From NCBI RefSeq assembly GCF_003579925.1, contig NZ_QUAL01000020.1, forward strand, positions 1 to 36,282: a stretch of 36,282 nucleotides of DNA, in the 5' to 3' direction. The first letter of the stretch is position 1; every line of letters starts with the position of its first letter. Both the position numbers and the translations under genes were made by a program. Below are positions 15,570 through 24,194 of this stretch, piece after piece. The notes under the pieces are model-generated. The model searched no databases. It was not told the origin of the DNA and was given only the letters and a program-made list of their open reading frames with translations. The DNA comes from Jiangella rhizosphaerae (GTDB lineage: Bacteria; Actinomycetota; Actinomycetes; Jiangellales; Jiangellaceae).

Positions 15570-16430
15570 TCAGCTCGTGAAGACCTCGACCTCGATGAGC
15601 CGCGAGTAGTCGCGGTTGTTCGACGCCAGGCCGACGATCCGGACGGCGTCCGCCGTCACCGGCGCGAACGTCGACGTCACCCGGCCGGCGGTGTTGCCGC
15701 GCACCTCGTCCACCGTCTGCCACGCCCCGCCGGCGCGCACCTGGACGTCGAAGTCGCGCAGGCCGTAGCGGGCCGCCGGGTAGCGCGTCGAGTCCAGCGT
15801 CCAGGTCTCGACCCGCGAGATCGACGCCGGCGCTGCCAGCGTGACGTCGTAGGTGTCCGGGAAGACGCCGCTGGTGCCGTCGTTCCAGCCGGTCAGCGTG
15901 TCCCACTGCTCGGAGTCGGTGTTGCCGTCGACGGCGCCGCAGACGTCGAAGTTCGCGTGCGTGGACGACGCCACCGCCTGCTCGCCGAGCGCGAGGTTCG
16001 CGCCGTCACCCTTCGGCGGCTGCGGCAGCACCTCGACCGGGACGGTAACCTCCGCGCCGTCCGTCGTCGCCCGCACCTCGTACGAACCGGGCTCGGCGTC
16101 GAGCGGCACGGTGACGCCGATCCGCGCCGTGACGGTGTGGTCGGGATCCCAGGCGGGCAGCCACGACGACACCAGCCGGCGGTCCAGCACGACGGGGCCG
16201 CCGGCGGCCAGCTCGACGTCGGCGTAGAGGTCGGCCGTGCCGGCGTTCGTCATGCCGAGCTGGAACGAGCTCGGCAGGCACGGCAGCCCGACCACCCGCA
16301 CGCCGCCCTCGGGCGTCGCGGCGAGCCGGACGGGGTCGTCGTCCGGCCGTGCCGCCGTGCTCGCCACCGCCGTGAGCAGGCCGAGCACCGTCGCCGCACC
16401 CGCCACGACCGCGATCTGCCGCCGCTTCAT
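15570..16430 (-). CDS. Secreted protein with NEW3-like and F5/8 type C (discoidin/CBM32) domains
   Basis: 286 aa. The N-terminus MKRRQIAVVAGAATVLGLLT is a signal peptide or anchor. Residues about 50–150 (FQLGMTNAGTADLYADVELA through YEVRATTDGAEVTVPVEVLP) resemble the β-sandwich NEW3 domain found in some glycosidases. Residues about 155–286 (NLALGEQAVASSTH, AVDGNTDSEQWDTLTGWNDG, DVTLAAPASISRVETWTLD, VRIVGLASNNRDYSRLIEVEVF) are a coagulation-factor 5/8 type C domain that binds sugars. There is no catalytic domain. Its ATG overlaps the phoD stop (ATGA), so it is co-translated with a Tat-exported phosphatase and may anchor or target it; that partnership is inference. Confidence 0.8.
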   Translation of the reverse strand: MKRRQIAVVAGAATVLGLLTAVASTAARPDDDPVRLAATPEGGVRVVGLPCLPSSFQLGMTNAGTADLYADVELAAGGPVVLDRRLVSSWLPAWDPDHTVTARIGVTVPLDAEPGSYEVRATTDGAEVTVPVEVLPQPPKGDGANLALGEQAVASSTHANFDVCGAVDGNTDSEQWDTLTGWNDGTSGVFPDTYDVTLAAPASISRVETWTLDSTRYPAARYGLRDFDVQVRAGGAWQTVDEVRGNTAGRVTSTFAPVTADAVRIVGLASNNRDYSRLIEVEVFTS

Positions 16431-18070
16431 GCCTGGCCTCCCACCACGTGGATGCTCGGGTCGCCGTCCTCGACGGCGAGCAGGGTGCGGGTGCTGACCG
16501 TGCCGTCCGGGACGGTGACGCGGTCGACCACCCGGTAGTCGGCCAGCCACCGCTCCGGCGTCACCTCGACCCGGACGTAGCCGCGCTGGAAGTTCGAGAA
16601 CTTCACGTGCGGGTTCTCCGCCAGGATGGTCAGGCCGCCCTCGTCGTTGTCCATGCCGTCGCGGCCGGAGCTGATCGACGTACCGACGAACTCTGTGCCG
16701 ATGACCGGGGCCGCGGGGTCCGCGTAGTCGGCCTTGAGCTCGGAGACGACGCTGCGGTGCAGGTCGCCGGCGATGCTGACGAGGTTGCGCACGCCCCGCT
16801 CGGCCGCGCCGCCGAGCACCCGCTGCCGCGACGCGACGTAGCCGTCCCAGGTGTCCATCGGGACGATGACGTCGGCGCCGGCCCGGGTGTCCAGCTGCGC
16901 GATCGCGGTCTGGTGCGCCAGCACCTCCCAGCGTGCGGACCGTTCCGCGAACCCGTCCAGCAGCCAGCGCTCCTGCTCCGCGCCGGTGATGGTGCGGTTC
17001 GGGTCGAGCGAACCGGGGTTCGGCGAGTCGGACCCGTCACCGGCCGCCTGGTCGTCGCGGTACTGGCGGGTGTCCATGAGGTTGAAGCGGACGAGGTCGC
17101 CGTACTGGAAGCGCCGGTACAGCTGGACGTCCGGCCCGATCGGCTGCTGCGACAGGCGCACCGGCATGTGCTCCCACCAGGCGCGGAAGGCGTTGGCCCG
17201 GCGGACGAGGAACTCGTTGCGGGTCGGCGTGGGCGTGTTGCCCTCGGGGATCTCGTCGGCCCAGTTGTTCTCGACCTCGTGGTCGTCCATGGTGACGATC
17301 CACGGCGCCGAGGCGTGCGCGGCCTGCAGGTCGGCGTCGAGCTTGTACAGGGCGTACCGGCTGCGGTACTCGTCGAGCGTGACCGTCTCGCGCAGCGTGT
17401 CGGCCGGGAGCTGCTGCTGACGCACGCCGGCGCCGACGCCCACGCCGTACTCGTAGAGGTAGTCGCCGAGGTGGAAGACGACGTCGTGCTCGTGGGCGGC
17501 GAGGTCGCGGTAGGCGGTGTAGAACCCCTCCCAGTACGCCTGACAGGAGGCGAAGGCGAACCGCAGCGCCTGCGGCGAGTCGCCGGGGGCGGGCGCCGTG
17601 CGGGTGCGGCCGACGGGGCTCACGTGCCGGCCGACGCGGAAGCGGTACCAGTACTCCCGCCACGGCCGCAGCCCCTGCACGTCGACGTGGACGCTGTACG
17701 ACTCCTCGCGCCGGGCCCGGGCGCTGCCGCTGCGCACGACGCGGCGGAAGTCCGGGTCCTCCGCGACCTGCCACAGCACCATCACCGGGCGCGGGCCGAG
17801 GCCGCCGAACGGCTCCAGCGGCCGGGGCGCCAGCCTGGTCCACAGGACGACGGAGTCGCTGAGCGGGTCGCCCGACGCGACGCCCAGCGCGAACGGATAC
17901 TCGGGCAACTGGGTGAGCTCGACGGCGGACCCGTCGGCCGACGCGAGCCCGGGCAGCGACCCCACCACGGCGAGGCCCATGGCCGCGCCCGTGACGGTGA
18001 GGAACCTGCGCCGGGTGGCGTCGATCGCGTCCAGCCTGAGCCCTCGGAAGGGGTTGTGGTCGCCGGTCAT
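16427..18070 (-). CDS. phoD: Alkaline phosphatase D (PhoD-like), Tat-exported
   Basis: 547 aa from ATG 18070. A twin-arginine signal is visible (TRRRFLTVTGAAMG at 19–32, then a hydrophobic run to LPGLASADG). The PhoD N-terminal β-domain follows (FALGVASGDPLSDSVVLWTRLAP), then the metallo-phosphatase core: FAFASCQAYWEGFYTAYRDL, VFHLGDYLYEYG, VTMDDHEVENNWA, FNLMDTRQYRDDQ and LVSIAGDLHRSV. PhoD enzymes are Ca/Fe-dependent phosphodiesterases/monoesterases that release phosphate outside the cell. An in-frame ATG at 18094 would lengthen the n-region by 8 residues and cannot be excluded. A palindrome at 18104–18126 lies upstream. The discoidin-domain gene is translationally coupled downstream. Confidence 0.93.
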   Translation of the reverse strand: MTGDHNPFRGLRLDAIDATRRRFLTVTGAAMGLAVVGSLPGLASADGSAVELTQLPEYPFALGVASGDPLSDSVVLWTRLAPRPLEPFGGLGPRPVMVLWQVAEDPDFRRVVRSGSARARREESYSVHVDVQGLRPWREYWYRFRVGRHVSPVGRTRTAPAPGDSPQALRFAFASCQAYWEGFYTAYRDLAAHEHDVVFHLGDYLYEYGVGVGAGVRQQQLPADTLRETVTLDEYRSRYALYKLDADLQAAHASAPWIVTMDDHEVENNWADEIPEGNTPTPTRNEFLVRRANAFRAWWEHMPVRLSQQPIGPDVQLYRRFQYGDLVRFNLMDTRQYRDDQAAGDGSDSPNPGSLDPNRTITGAEQERWLLDGFAERSARWEVLAHQTAIAQLDTRAGADVIVPMDTWDGYVASRQRVLGGAAERGVRNLVSIAGDLHRSVVSELKADYADPAAPVIGTEFVGTSISSGRDGMDNDEGGLTILAENPHVKFSNFQRGYVRVEVTPERWLADYRVVDRVTVPDGTVSTRTLLAVEDGDPSIHVVGGQA

Positions 18071-18103
18071 GACTGGACAGCAGATCAGCCGCATCCGACC
18101 ACA

Positions 18104-18126
18104 GACCGGACATCAGGTGTCCGGTT
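18104..18126. promoter_or_regulatory. Palindrome upstream of phoD
   Basis: ACCGGACA and TGTCCGGT are perfect 8-bp arms with a 5-base centre, extended by one G·T pair. A third half-site, TGTCCGGT, recurs at 18147–18154. The site lies about 35–55 bp before the phoD start on the reverse strand. It does not look like the GTTCACC direct repeats of Streptomyces PhoP boxes, so the regulator is unknown. Confidence 0.45.
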
Positions 18127-18205
18127 GTCGAACAGCTTTCGGTGCCTGTCCGGTCTTCGAGATGGTGGGTCGCGTCTGGGTTGGCCTGGGGTTGCCGCGT
18201 TGGGG

Positions 18206-18348
18206 CCGTCCCCCTGCTGCCCGATTGTCTTGGCCGCGGGCGCGCGCCTCAAGTCCGCGCGCGTTGTGGTCGGGCTCCGCTGTGGTTGGGGCGCTTGGAC
18301 TTGACCCGCGCGCCCGCGGCTAAGAACGGGCAGCTATCAGGGGGACGG
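18206..18348. repeat. Long imperfect hairpin element 1
   Basis: The arms are 18206–18256 and 18297–18348, with a loop of about 40 bases. Left arm landmarks in order are CCGTCCCCCTG, CTGCCCG, CTTGGCCGCGGGCGCGCG and TCAAGTCC. The right arm is the complement with small differences (it has TAT after CAGC and AAGAACGGG for the left arm's AAGACAATCGGG). The same arm text recurs in element 2. No open frame here resembles a protein. This is the first half of the gene-free stretch 18071–18926. Confidence 0.75.
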
Positions 18349-18640
18349 GGGAAGAGCGGCGACGGCGCTAGGCCTCTGCGCCCGTTTCGGTGTGAGTTTG
18401 GTGTCGTGGAGCGTCCGCCTGGTGAGATTTCACCGTGATTCGGGGGCCATCACGAGGATTACCCCAGCGCCAACACCCCTACAGTCATGGTGATGCTCAC
18501 GGAATCCTCGTGATGTAGGCGATCGCCGATGGTCATCGCTGTCCACAGTCCGACAAAGCACGCGAAACGGGCAGGACAAGTGTGAGGCGTGCCCACATCC
18601 TCCCCGTCCCCCTGATAGCTGCCCGTTCTTGGCCGCGGGC
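18312..18640. repeat. 39-bp near-perfect terminal inverted repeats around a 251-bp core
   Basis: The inner arms of hairpin elements 1 and 2 (18312–18350 and 18602–18640) are inverted copies matching at 38 of 39 positions (a single CTAAG/CCAAG difference). That is closer than either arm matches its own hairpin partner. The pair flanks 18351–18601, which has no gene, so the block could also be read as a small MITE-like element with terminal inverted repeats. I could not see a target-site duplication. Confidence 0.6.
18448..18515. repeat. 13-bp perfect inverted repeat in the core
   Basis: CATCACGAGGATT (18448–18460) and AATCCTCGTGATG (18503–18515) pair perfectly across 42 bases. A small hairpin GGTGA-GATT-TCACC precedes it at 18421–18434. 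Nothing here resembles a protein; the palindromes suggest structured RNA or a repeated intergenic element. Confidence 0.6.
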
Positions 18641-18735
18641 GGGTGGGTCAAGCGGTCATCGTCGCGCGAAGCGCCACTAGTCCGCTTGACGCGCTCGTTC
18701 GCGGCAAGAGAATGGGGCAGCAGGGGGACGGGGAG
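18601..18735. repeat. Long imperfect hairpin element 2
   Basis: The arms are 18601–18655 and 18682–18735 with a 26-base loop. The left arm reads TCCCCGTCCCCCTG, ATAGCTGCCCGTTCTTGG, CCGCGGG and GTCAAGCGG. The right arm is its diverged complement (CCGCTTGACGCG, CGCGGCAAGAG, GGGGCAGCAGGGGGACGGGG). Both arms share their text with hairpin element 1, so the two are copies of one repeat family lying 253 bp apart. Confidence 0.75.
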
Positions 18736-18753
18736 CCCCGGCGAACGCCGGGG
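18736..18753. repeat. Perfect GC hairpin next to element 2
   Basis: CCCCGGCG and CGCCGGGG flank AA. It directly abuts the end of hairpin element 2 and is followed by AGAACAAACG. It could act as a transcription barrier between the repeat region and mfd. Confidence 0.45.
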
Positions 18754-18854
18754 AGAACAAACGCTGCCGTACCGGCGCACAGGTACCGGCGCGAGAGTCC
18801 TGGCGCGACCCCCATCGCCGTCCGCATCGTCGCGACTCTGTCGGTGGGACGTCG

Positions 18855-18898
18855 TAAGCTCGGTGGTACCGAACCCCCCACCCCAGCAGGTGTGGGGG
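18855..18898 (+). promoter_or_regulatory. Candidate mfd promoter and leader hairpin
   Basis: TAAGCT (18855–18860) is a -10 candidate giving a leader of about 60 bases before mfd. The leader contains a 7-bp hairpin, CCCCCAC (18875–18881) with GTGGGGG (18892–18898), ending 28 bases before the ATG. The -35 is not clear. The hairpin might modulate mfd expression; this is inference. Confidence 0.35.
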
Positions 18899-18926
18899 CA
18901 TGGCTGCGTGCCCGGAAGGTCAACCG

Positions 18927-21900
18927 ATGAGTCTCAGCGGTCTGCTGTCCGCCCTGCTCGGCGACGACGGCGACCCCACCCTGCGCTCGGCCGTCGCCGA
19001 CGCGCGCACGGGTGCGGTCACCGCCCTCGACCTCACCGCGCCGCCGGCGTTGCGCCCGTTCGTGGCCGGGGCCATCGCCGCCGACGCCGCCGGTGCCGGG
19101 GCGGGCCGGACGGTGCTCGCCGTCACGGCCACCGGACGCGAGGCCGAGGACCTCGCCACGGAGCTGCGCTGCCTGCTGCCGCCGGAGTCCGTCGTCGAGT
19201 ACCCGGCGTGGGAGACGCTCCCGCACGAGCGGCTCTCGCCGCGCAGCGACACCGTCGGCCGGCGGCTGGCCGTGCTGCGCCGGCTGGTCCATCCCGACGA
19301 GGAGTCCGGCGGGCCGGTGAAGGTCGTCGTCGCGCCGGTGCGCAGCGTGCTGCAGCCGCAGGTCGCCGGGCTGGCCGAGCTGCGTCCGGTCGCGCTGCGG
19401 CCCGGCGACGACGTCGCGCTGGACACCGTCGTCGAGCAGCTGGCCGCGGCCGCCTACGTCCGCGTCGACCTCGTGGAGCGGCGCGGCGAGTTCGCCGTCC
19501 GCGGCGGCATCGTCGACGTCTTCCCGCCCACCGAGGAGCACCCGCTGCGGGTCGACTTCTGGGGCGACACCGTCGAGGAGATCCGCTACTTCACCGTCGC
19601 CGACCAGCGGTCCACCGACGCCGCCGAGCACGGGCTGTGGGCGCCGCCCTGCCGCGAGCTGCTGCTCACCGACGACGTCCGGCGGCGCGCCGCCGCGCTG
19701 GCACACGAGCACCCCGAGCTGGCCGAGATGCTGGAGAAGATCGCCGCCGGCGTTGCCGTCGAGGGCATGGAGTCGCTGGCTCCGGTGCTGGTCGACCGCA
19801 TGGAGATGCTGATCGACCTGCTGCCCGCGGGCACGCACGTGCTGGTCTGCGACCCCGAGCGGGTCCGCACCAGGGCGCACGACATGGTCGCCACCAGCCA
19901 GGAGTTCCTCGACGCGTCGTGGGCGGCCGCGGCCGGCGGCGGGAAGGCGCCGATCGACCTCGGCGCGGCGGCGTACCACACGCTCGGCGACGTGCGGGCG
20001 CAGGCCATCCGGCAGGGACTGCCGTGGTGGAGCCTGAGCTCCTTCGGCCTCGGGACGTCCGACGACGCTCCGGCGCGCCCTGAGAAGGAGGACCTCGACG
20101 CCGACCTGTACGCCGTCGACCTCGGAGAGGACATGGTCACGGCCGGCGCCGTCGCCACCCGCGAGCTCGACGTCCGCCCGGCCGAGACCTACCGCGGCGA
20201 CACCAAGCGCGCCGTCGCCGACCTCTCCGGCTGGCTGGCCACCGGCGGCCGCGCCGTCCTGGTCACCGGCGGGCACGGCACCGCGGAACGTGTCGTCGAG
20301 GTGCTGGGCGAGTCCGAGGTCCCGGCGCGCTACGTCGAGGACGTCGTCGCCGCGCCGGAGCCGGGCGTCGTCCTCGTCACCACCGGCGGGCTCAAGCACG
20401 GGTTCATCGCCAACTCCGCCGCGCTGGCCGTGCTGACCGAGGACGACCTCACCGGGCAGCGGGTGTCCACCAAGGGCACCACCCGCATGCCCAGCCGGCG
20501 GCGCAACCAGGTCGACCCGCTCCAGCTCAAGCCCGGCGACTACGTCGTGCACGACCAGCACGGGGTCGGGCGCTACGTCGAGATGACGAGCCGGACGGTG
20601 CAGGGCGCCACCCGCGAGTACCTCGTCGTCGAGTACGCGCCGTCCAAGCGCGGCCAGCCCGCCGACCGGCTCTACGTCCCGACCGACCAGCTCGAGCAGG
20701 TCACCAAGTACGTCGGCGGCGACGCCCCGAGCCTCGACCGCATCGGCGGCAGCGACTGGGCCAAGCGCAAGGGCCGGGCCCGCAAGGCGGTCAAGGAGAT
20801 CGCGGCCGAGCTGATCAAGCTCTACGCCGCCCGCCAGGCCGCGCCCGGTCACGCGTTCGGCCAGGACACCCCTTGGCAGCGCGAGCTCGAGGACGCCTTC
20901 CCGTACGTCGAGACCGCCGACCAGCTGTCCACCATCGACGAGGTCAAGCGCGACATGGAGCGCGAGATCCCGATGGACCGCGTCATCGCCGGCGACGTCG
21001 GCTACGGCAAGACCGAGATCGCCGTCCGGGCGGCGTTCAAGGCGGTGCAGGACGGCAAGCAGGTCGGCGTGCTGGTGCCGACGACGCTGCTGGTGCAGCA
21101 GCACTTCGCCACGTTCTCCGAGCGGTTCGCGCCGTTCCCGGTGACCATCCGGGCGCTGTCGCGGTTCCAGTCCGACGCCGAGGCCGCCGAGACGATCGAG
21201 GGGCTGCTCGACGGCTCCGTCGACGTCGTCATCGGTACCCACCGGCTGATCACGGGCGACGTCCGGTTCAAGGACCTCGGCCTGCTCATCGTTGACGAGG
21301 AGCAGCGCTTCGGCGTCGAGCACAAAGAGAAGCTCAAGCACCTGCGCGCCAACGTCGACGTGCTGACGATGTCGGCGACGCCGATCCCGCGGACGTTGGA
21401 GATGTCGATCACCGGCATCCGCGACATGAGCGTCATCACCACGCCGCCGGAGGAGCGGCACCCCGTCCTCACCTACGTGGGCGGCTACGACGAGAAGCAG
21501 GTCGGCGCGGCCATCCGGCGCGAGCTGATGCGCGACGGCCAGGTGTTCTTCGTGCACAACCGGGTCGAGACCATCGAGAAGGTCGCCGCGCGGCTGCGCG
21601 ACCTGGTCCCCGAGGCGCGGGTCGCCACGGCGCACGGGCAGATGGGCGAGCACGCGCTCGAGCAGGTCATCAACGCGTTCTGGCAGCGCGAGATCGACGT
21701 GCTGGTGTGCACGACCATCGTCGAGACCGGACTCGACATCTCCAACGCCAACACGCTGATCGTCGACCGGTCCGAGCGGCTCGGCCTGTCCCAGCTGCAC
21801 CAGCTGCGCGGCCGGGTCGGGCGCGGCCGCGAGCGGGCGTACGCGTACTTCTTCTACCCGCGCGAGACGCCGCTGACCGAGGAGGCGCACGAGCGGCTGG

Positions 21901-22577
21901 CCACCATCGCGCAGCACTCCGACCTCGGCGCCGGCATGCAGGTCGCGATGAAGGACCTCGAGATCCGGGGGGCCGGCAACCTGCTCGGCGGTGAGCAGTC
22001 CGGCCACATCGCCGACGTCGGGTTCGACCTCTACGTGCGGCTGGTCGGCGAGGCGGTGTCCGAGTACCGCGGCGACGGCGCCGAGGCGCTGCCCGAGGTC
22101 CGCATCGAGCTGCCGGTCGACGCGCACATCCCGCACGACTACGTCGCCAGCGAGCGGCTGCGGCTCGAGGCGTACCGGCGGCTGTCCGAGGCGATCGACG
22201 ACGCCGCCGTCGGCGCCGTGCGCGACGAGCTGGAGGACCGCTACGGCGCGCCGCCTGAGCCGGTCGAGAACCTGCTGGCGGTGGCCCGGTTCCGGGCGTA
22301 CGCCCGGCGGGCGGGGCTGTCCGAGGTCACCGTCCAGGGCACCTACATCCGGTTCGCGCACGTCGAGCTGGCCGACTGGCAGCGGGTGCGGCTGAATCGG
22401 CTCTACCCGAAGTCACTGGTCAAGGACGCCGTCGGGACGATGCTGGTGCCCCGGCCGCGGCCGACGACCATCGGCGGCCCGCAACTGCGCGGCGTCGAGC
22501 TGCTGGCCTGGGCGAAGACGGTCATCGACGACGTCATCGCCCACCAGCCCGACCGGGCCGGGACCCGGGCTGGATAG
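18927..22577 (+). CDS. mfd: Transcription-repair coupling factor
   Basis: 1216 aa, the full size of Mfd. It binds RNA polymerase stalled at DNA lesions, pushes it off with its translocase and recruits UvrA. Domains in order: a UvrB-like N-terminal part (ending before about 500), the RNA-polymerase-interaction domain with [20 protein letters not shown] near 534, and the translocase with GDVGYGKTE (Walker A, from 689), [15 protein letters not shown] (from 790), [26 protein letters not shown] and [12 protein letters not shown]. The C-terminal autoinhibitory domain follows ([14 protein letters not shown] and onward). Start: ATG 18927 with GGAAGG at 7 bases; an upstream ATG at 18900 has no such site. 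A SurA-like lipoprotein gene and mazG follow. Confidence 0.98.
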   Translation: MSLSGLLSALLGDDGDPTLRSAVADARTGAVTALDLTAPPALRPFVAGAIAADAAGAGAGRTVLAVTATGREAEDLATELRCLLPPESVVEYPAWETLPHERLSPRSDTVGRRLAVLRRLVHPDEESGGPVKVVVAPVRSVLQPQVAGLAELRPVALRPGDDVALDTVVEQLAAAAYVRVDLVERRGEFAVRGGIVDVFPPTEEHPLRVDFWGDTVEEIRYFTVADQRSTDAAEHGLWAPPCRELLLTDDVRRRAAALAHEHPELAEMLEKIAAGVAVEGMESLAPVLVDRMEMLIDLLPAGTHVLVCDPERVRTRAHDMVATSQEFLDASWAAAAGGGKAPIDLGAAAYHTLGDVRAQAIRQGLPWWSLSSFGLGTSDDAPARPEKEDLDADLYAVDLGEDMVTAGAVATRELDVRPAETYRGDTKRAVADLSGWLATGGRAVLVTGGHGTAERVVEVLGESEVPARYVEDVVAAPEPGVVLVTTGGLKHGFIANSAALAVLTEDDLTGQRVSTKGTTRMPSRRRNQVDPLQLKPGDYVVHDQHGVGRYVEMTSRTVQGATREYLVVEYAPSKRGQPADRLYVPTDQLEQVTKYVGGDAPSLDRIGGSDWAKRKGRARKAVKEIAAELIKLYAARQAAPGHAFGQDTPWQRELEDAFPYVETADQLSTIDEVKRDMEREIPMDRVIAGDVGYGKTEIAVRAAFKAVQDGKQVGVLVPTTLLVQQHFATFSERFAPFPVTIRALSRFQSDAEAAETIEGLLDGSVDVVIGTHRLITGDVRFKDLGLLIVDEEQRFGVEHKEKLKHLRANVDVLTMSATPIPRTLEMSITGIRDMSVITTPPEERHPVLTYVGGYDEKQVGAAIRRELMRDGQVFFVHNRVETIEKVAARLRDLVPEARVATAHGQMGEHALEQVINAFWQREIDVLVCTTIVETGLDISNANTLIVDRSERLGLSQLHQLRGRVGRGRERAYAYFFYPRETPLTEEAHERLATIAQHSDLGAGMQVAMKDLEIRGAGNLLGGEQSGHIADVGFDLYVRLVGEAVSEYRGDGAEALPEVRIELPVDAHIPHDYVASERLRLEAYRRLSEAIDDAAVGAVRDELEDRYGAPPEPVENLLAVARFRAYARRAGLSEVTVQGTYIRFAHVELADWQRVRLNRLYPKSLVKDAVGTMLVPRPRPTTIGGPQLRGVELLAWAKTVIDDVIAHQPDRAGTRAG

Positions 22578-22641
22578 GATGCGCGCGGGCATCGTCCGTC
22601 CCGCTGTACGCCGAACTCGAGTACCGACGAAGAGGATCACC

Positions 22642-23220
22642 GTGCCGACCATCCGACGCATCGTCATCGCGTCCCTCGCCGCGGCCAGTGCCGTCGCGCT
22701 GACCGCGTGCGACTCCGAGCAGATCGGCGCCGCCGTCGTCATCGACGGCGACCGGTTCACCGTCGACGACCTGCAGAACGAGGTCCAGCACGCCCAGCGG
22801 CTCGAGGGCTTCGACGTCGACGCGGCCGGGGGCATGCCGGCGTTCCAGCGCACCATCCTCACCCGGCACATCCAGCACGAGATCTTCCTGCGCCTGGCCG
22901 AGGACGAGGACATCGAGGTCAGCGAGGCCGACATCGACGACGCCATCGACGAGATCTCCGCGCAGGCTCCGGGCGGCGACATCGAGACGGCGCTCGCGCA
23001 GGCCGGCTACACCGAGAAGGCGTTCCGGGCCGGCGTCGCCGACCAGCTGATCGCGCAGGCCTACTCCGAGGAGACCGGCGCCGACACCGCCGCGCTCACC
23101 CAGACCCTGGTCGACCTCGGCGACGAGCTGGGCGTCGAGGTCAACCCGCGCTTCGGCACCTGGGGCGACGACCTCACCGTCAGCGGCGACACGGGCTCGA
23201 TCTCCGAACCGGCTTCGTGA
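22642..23220 (+). CDS. SurA N-terminal-domain lipoprotein
   Basis: 192 aa from GTG 22642 with AGAGGA upstream. The signal peptide ends in LTAC, making Cys23 the lipidated residue, so the protein is anchored outside the membrane. The rest (AAVVIDGDRFTVDDLQNEVQ, HIQHEIFLRLAEDEDIEVSE, DDAIDEIS, GYTEKAFRAGVADQLIAQAY) is the helical chaperone-like SurA N-terminal domain. No peptidyl-prolyl isomerase domain follows, so a holdase or export-assisting role is more likely than catalysis. Actinobacteria often keep such a gene between mfd and mazG. Its stop overlaps the mazG GTG (GTGA), implying coupled translation. Confidence 0.85.
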   Translation: MPTIRRIVIASLAAASAVALTACDSEQIGAAVVIDGDRFTVDDLQNEVQHAQRLEGFDVDAAGGMPAFQRTILTRHIQHEIFLRLAEDEDIEVSEADIDDAIDEISAQAPGGDIETALAQAGYTEKAFRAGVADQLIAQAYSEETGADTAALTQTLVDLGDELGVEVNPRFGTWGDDLTVSGDTGSISEPAS

Positions 23221-24143
23221 GCCTGGTCCTGCTCTCCACCAGCCCGCGCGTCGCCCCCGGGCTGCTCTCCGCGGCGGCGTGGGACGCGCTGCGCTCCGCC
23301 GCCTCGGTGTACGTCGCCGACGAGGCGCACCCGCAGGTCGCGGCGCTGCGTGCCGCCGGTGTGACGGTCGAGGTGGCGGCGTCGCCGCCGTCGCCGTCCG
23401 CCGGTGACGTGGTGTGGCTGCTCCCGCCCGGCTCCGACGGGTCGGAGTTCCCGGGCGTCCCGGTCGTGGTCGGGTCGTCGGACCTGCCCGGGGCGCGCCT
23501 GCTCGACCTCGTCGCCGTCATGGACCGGCTCCGCTCGCCCGGCGGCTGCCCCTGGGACGCCGAGCAGACGCACCGCAGCCTGGCGACGTACCTGCTCGAG
23601 GAGACGTACGAGACGCTCGAGGCGATCGAGTCCGGCGACGACGACGATCTGCGCGAGGAGCTCGGCGATCTCCTTCTGCAGGTGGTCTTCCACGCCCGGC
23701 TCGCGCAGGAGCGGCCGTCCGATCCGTGGGGGATCGACGAGGTCGCGGCCGGCATCGCGGCCAAGCTGGTGCGGCGCCATCCCCACGTCTTCGGCGACGT
23801 CGAGGCGTCATCCGCCTCCGACGTGGGGGAGCGCTGGGAGCGGCTCAAGCGCGAGGAGAAGAACCGCTCGTCCGCGGTAGACGGCGTGCCGCTCGCCCAG
23901 CCGGCGCTGTCGCTGGCGGCCAAGCTGGTCCACCGGGTCGAGAAGGCGGGTGTGCCGGTTCCGGTGCCGTCGGTGCTCGAGCGCGAGCCGGAGTCCGCCG
24001 CCGACGTCGGTGACGCGCTGTTCGCCCTGGCGGCGGCCGCCCGCGAGCGCGGCATCGATCCCGAACAAGCCCTCCGCGACTCCGCCCGCCGCTACATCGC
24101 CGCCGTCAAGGCCGCCGAATCGGGTGCCGCACTCGATGGGTGA
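23217..24143 (+). CDS. mazG: Nucleoside triphosphate pyrophosphohydrolase
   Basis: 308 aa from a GTG overlapping the stop of the upstream gene by 4 bp. Residues about 97–210 hold the MazG core: CPWDAEQTHRSLATYLLEET, with EExxE at E128, E129 and E132, and REELGDLLLQVVFHARLAQE carrying the second Mg-binding EExxD (E147, E148, D151). Later text (VPLAQPALSLAAKLVHRVEKAG and the ALFALAAAARERGIDPEQAL-like helix) is the diverged second half. It hydrolyses (d)NTPs, removing damaged nucleotides. The first ~95 residues (LVLLSTSPRVAPGLLSAAAW) look like a worn-down methylase-like domain, as in other actinobacterial MazG proteins. A perfect 20-bp terminator stem begins inside its last codons. Confidence 0.93.
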   Translation: MSLVLLSTSPRVAPGLLSAAAWDALRSAASVYVADEAHPQVAALRAAGVTVEVAASPPSPSAGDVVWLLPPGSDGSEFPGVPVVVGSSDLPGARLLDLVAVMDRLRSPGGCPWDAEQTHRSLATYLLEETYETLEAIESGDDDDLREELGDLLLQVVFHARLAQERPSDPWGIDEVAAGIAAKLVRRHPHVFGDVEASSASDVGERWERLKREEKNRSSAVDGVPLAQPALSLAAKLVHRVEKAGVPVPVPSVLEREPESAADVGDALFALAAAARERGIDPEQALRDSARRYIAAVKAAESGAALDG

Positions 24144-24184
24144 GCGTTTGGTGTTGCTCTGACGACACCAAACGCTCACCCATC
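24135..24184. terminator. Perfect 20-bp-stem bidirectional terminator
   Basis: Arms 24135–24154 and 24165–24184 are exact complements (GATGGGTGAGCGTTTGGTGT on the left) around a 10-base loop. The left arm includes the last codons and stop of mazG; the right arm ends 11 bp before the stop of the convergent gene. It should end transcription from both sides. No T-tract. Confidence 0.88.
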
Positions 24185-24194
24185 CGGTGGCCGA

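Noticed and set aside
16427-16550. Longer start for the discoidin-domain protein inside phoD
   Set aside because: The extra 40 residues are out-of-frame phoD text. ATG 16430 gives a proper signal peptide and the usual 4-bp overlap.
18206-18735. Insertion sequence upstream of mfd
   Set aside because: Inverted repeats are present, but there is no transposase frame and no visible target duplication. At most it is a non-autonomous element.
18142-18780. Small open frames (98 aa forward, 116 aa reverse) in the gap before mfd
   Set aside because: They run through the hairpin arms, have no ribosome binding site or recognisable domain, and their text follows the inverted-repeat DNA.
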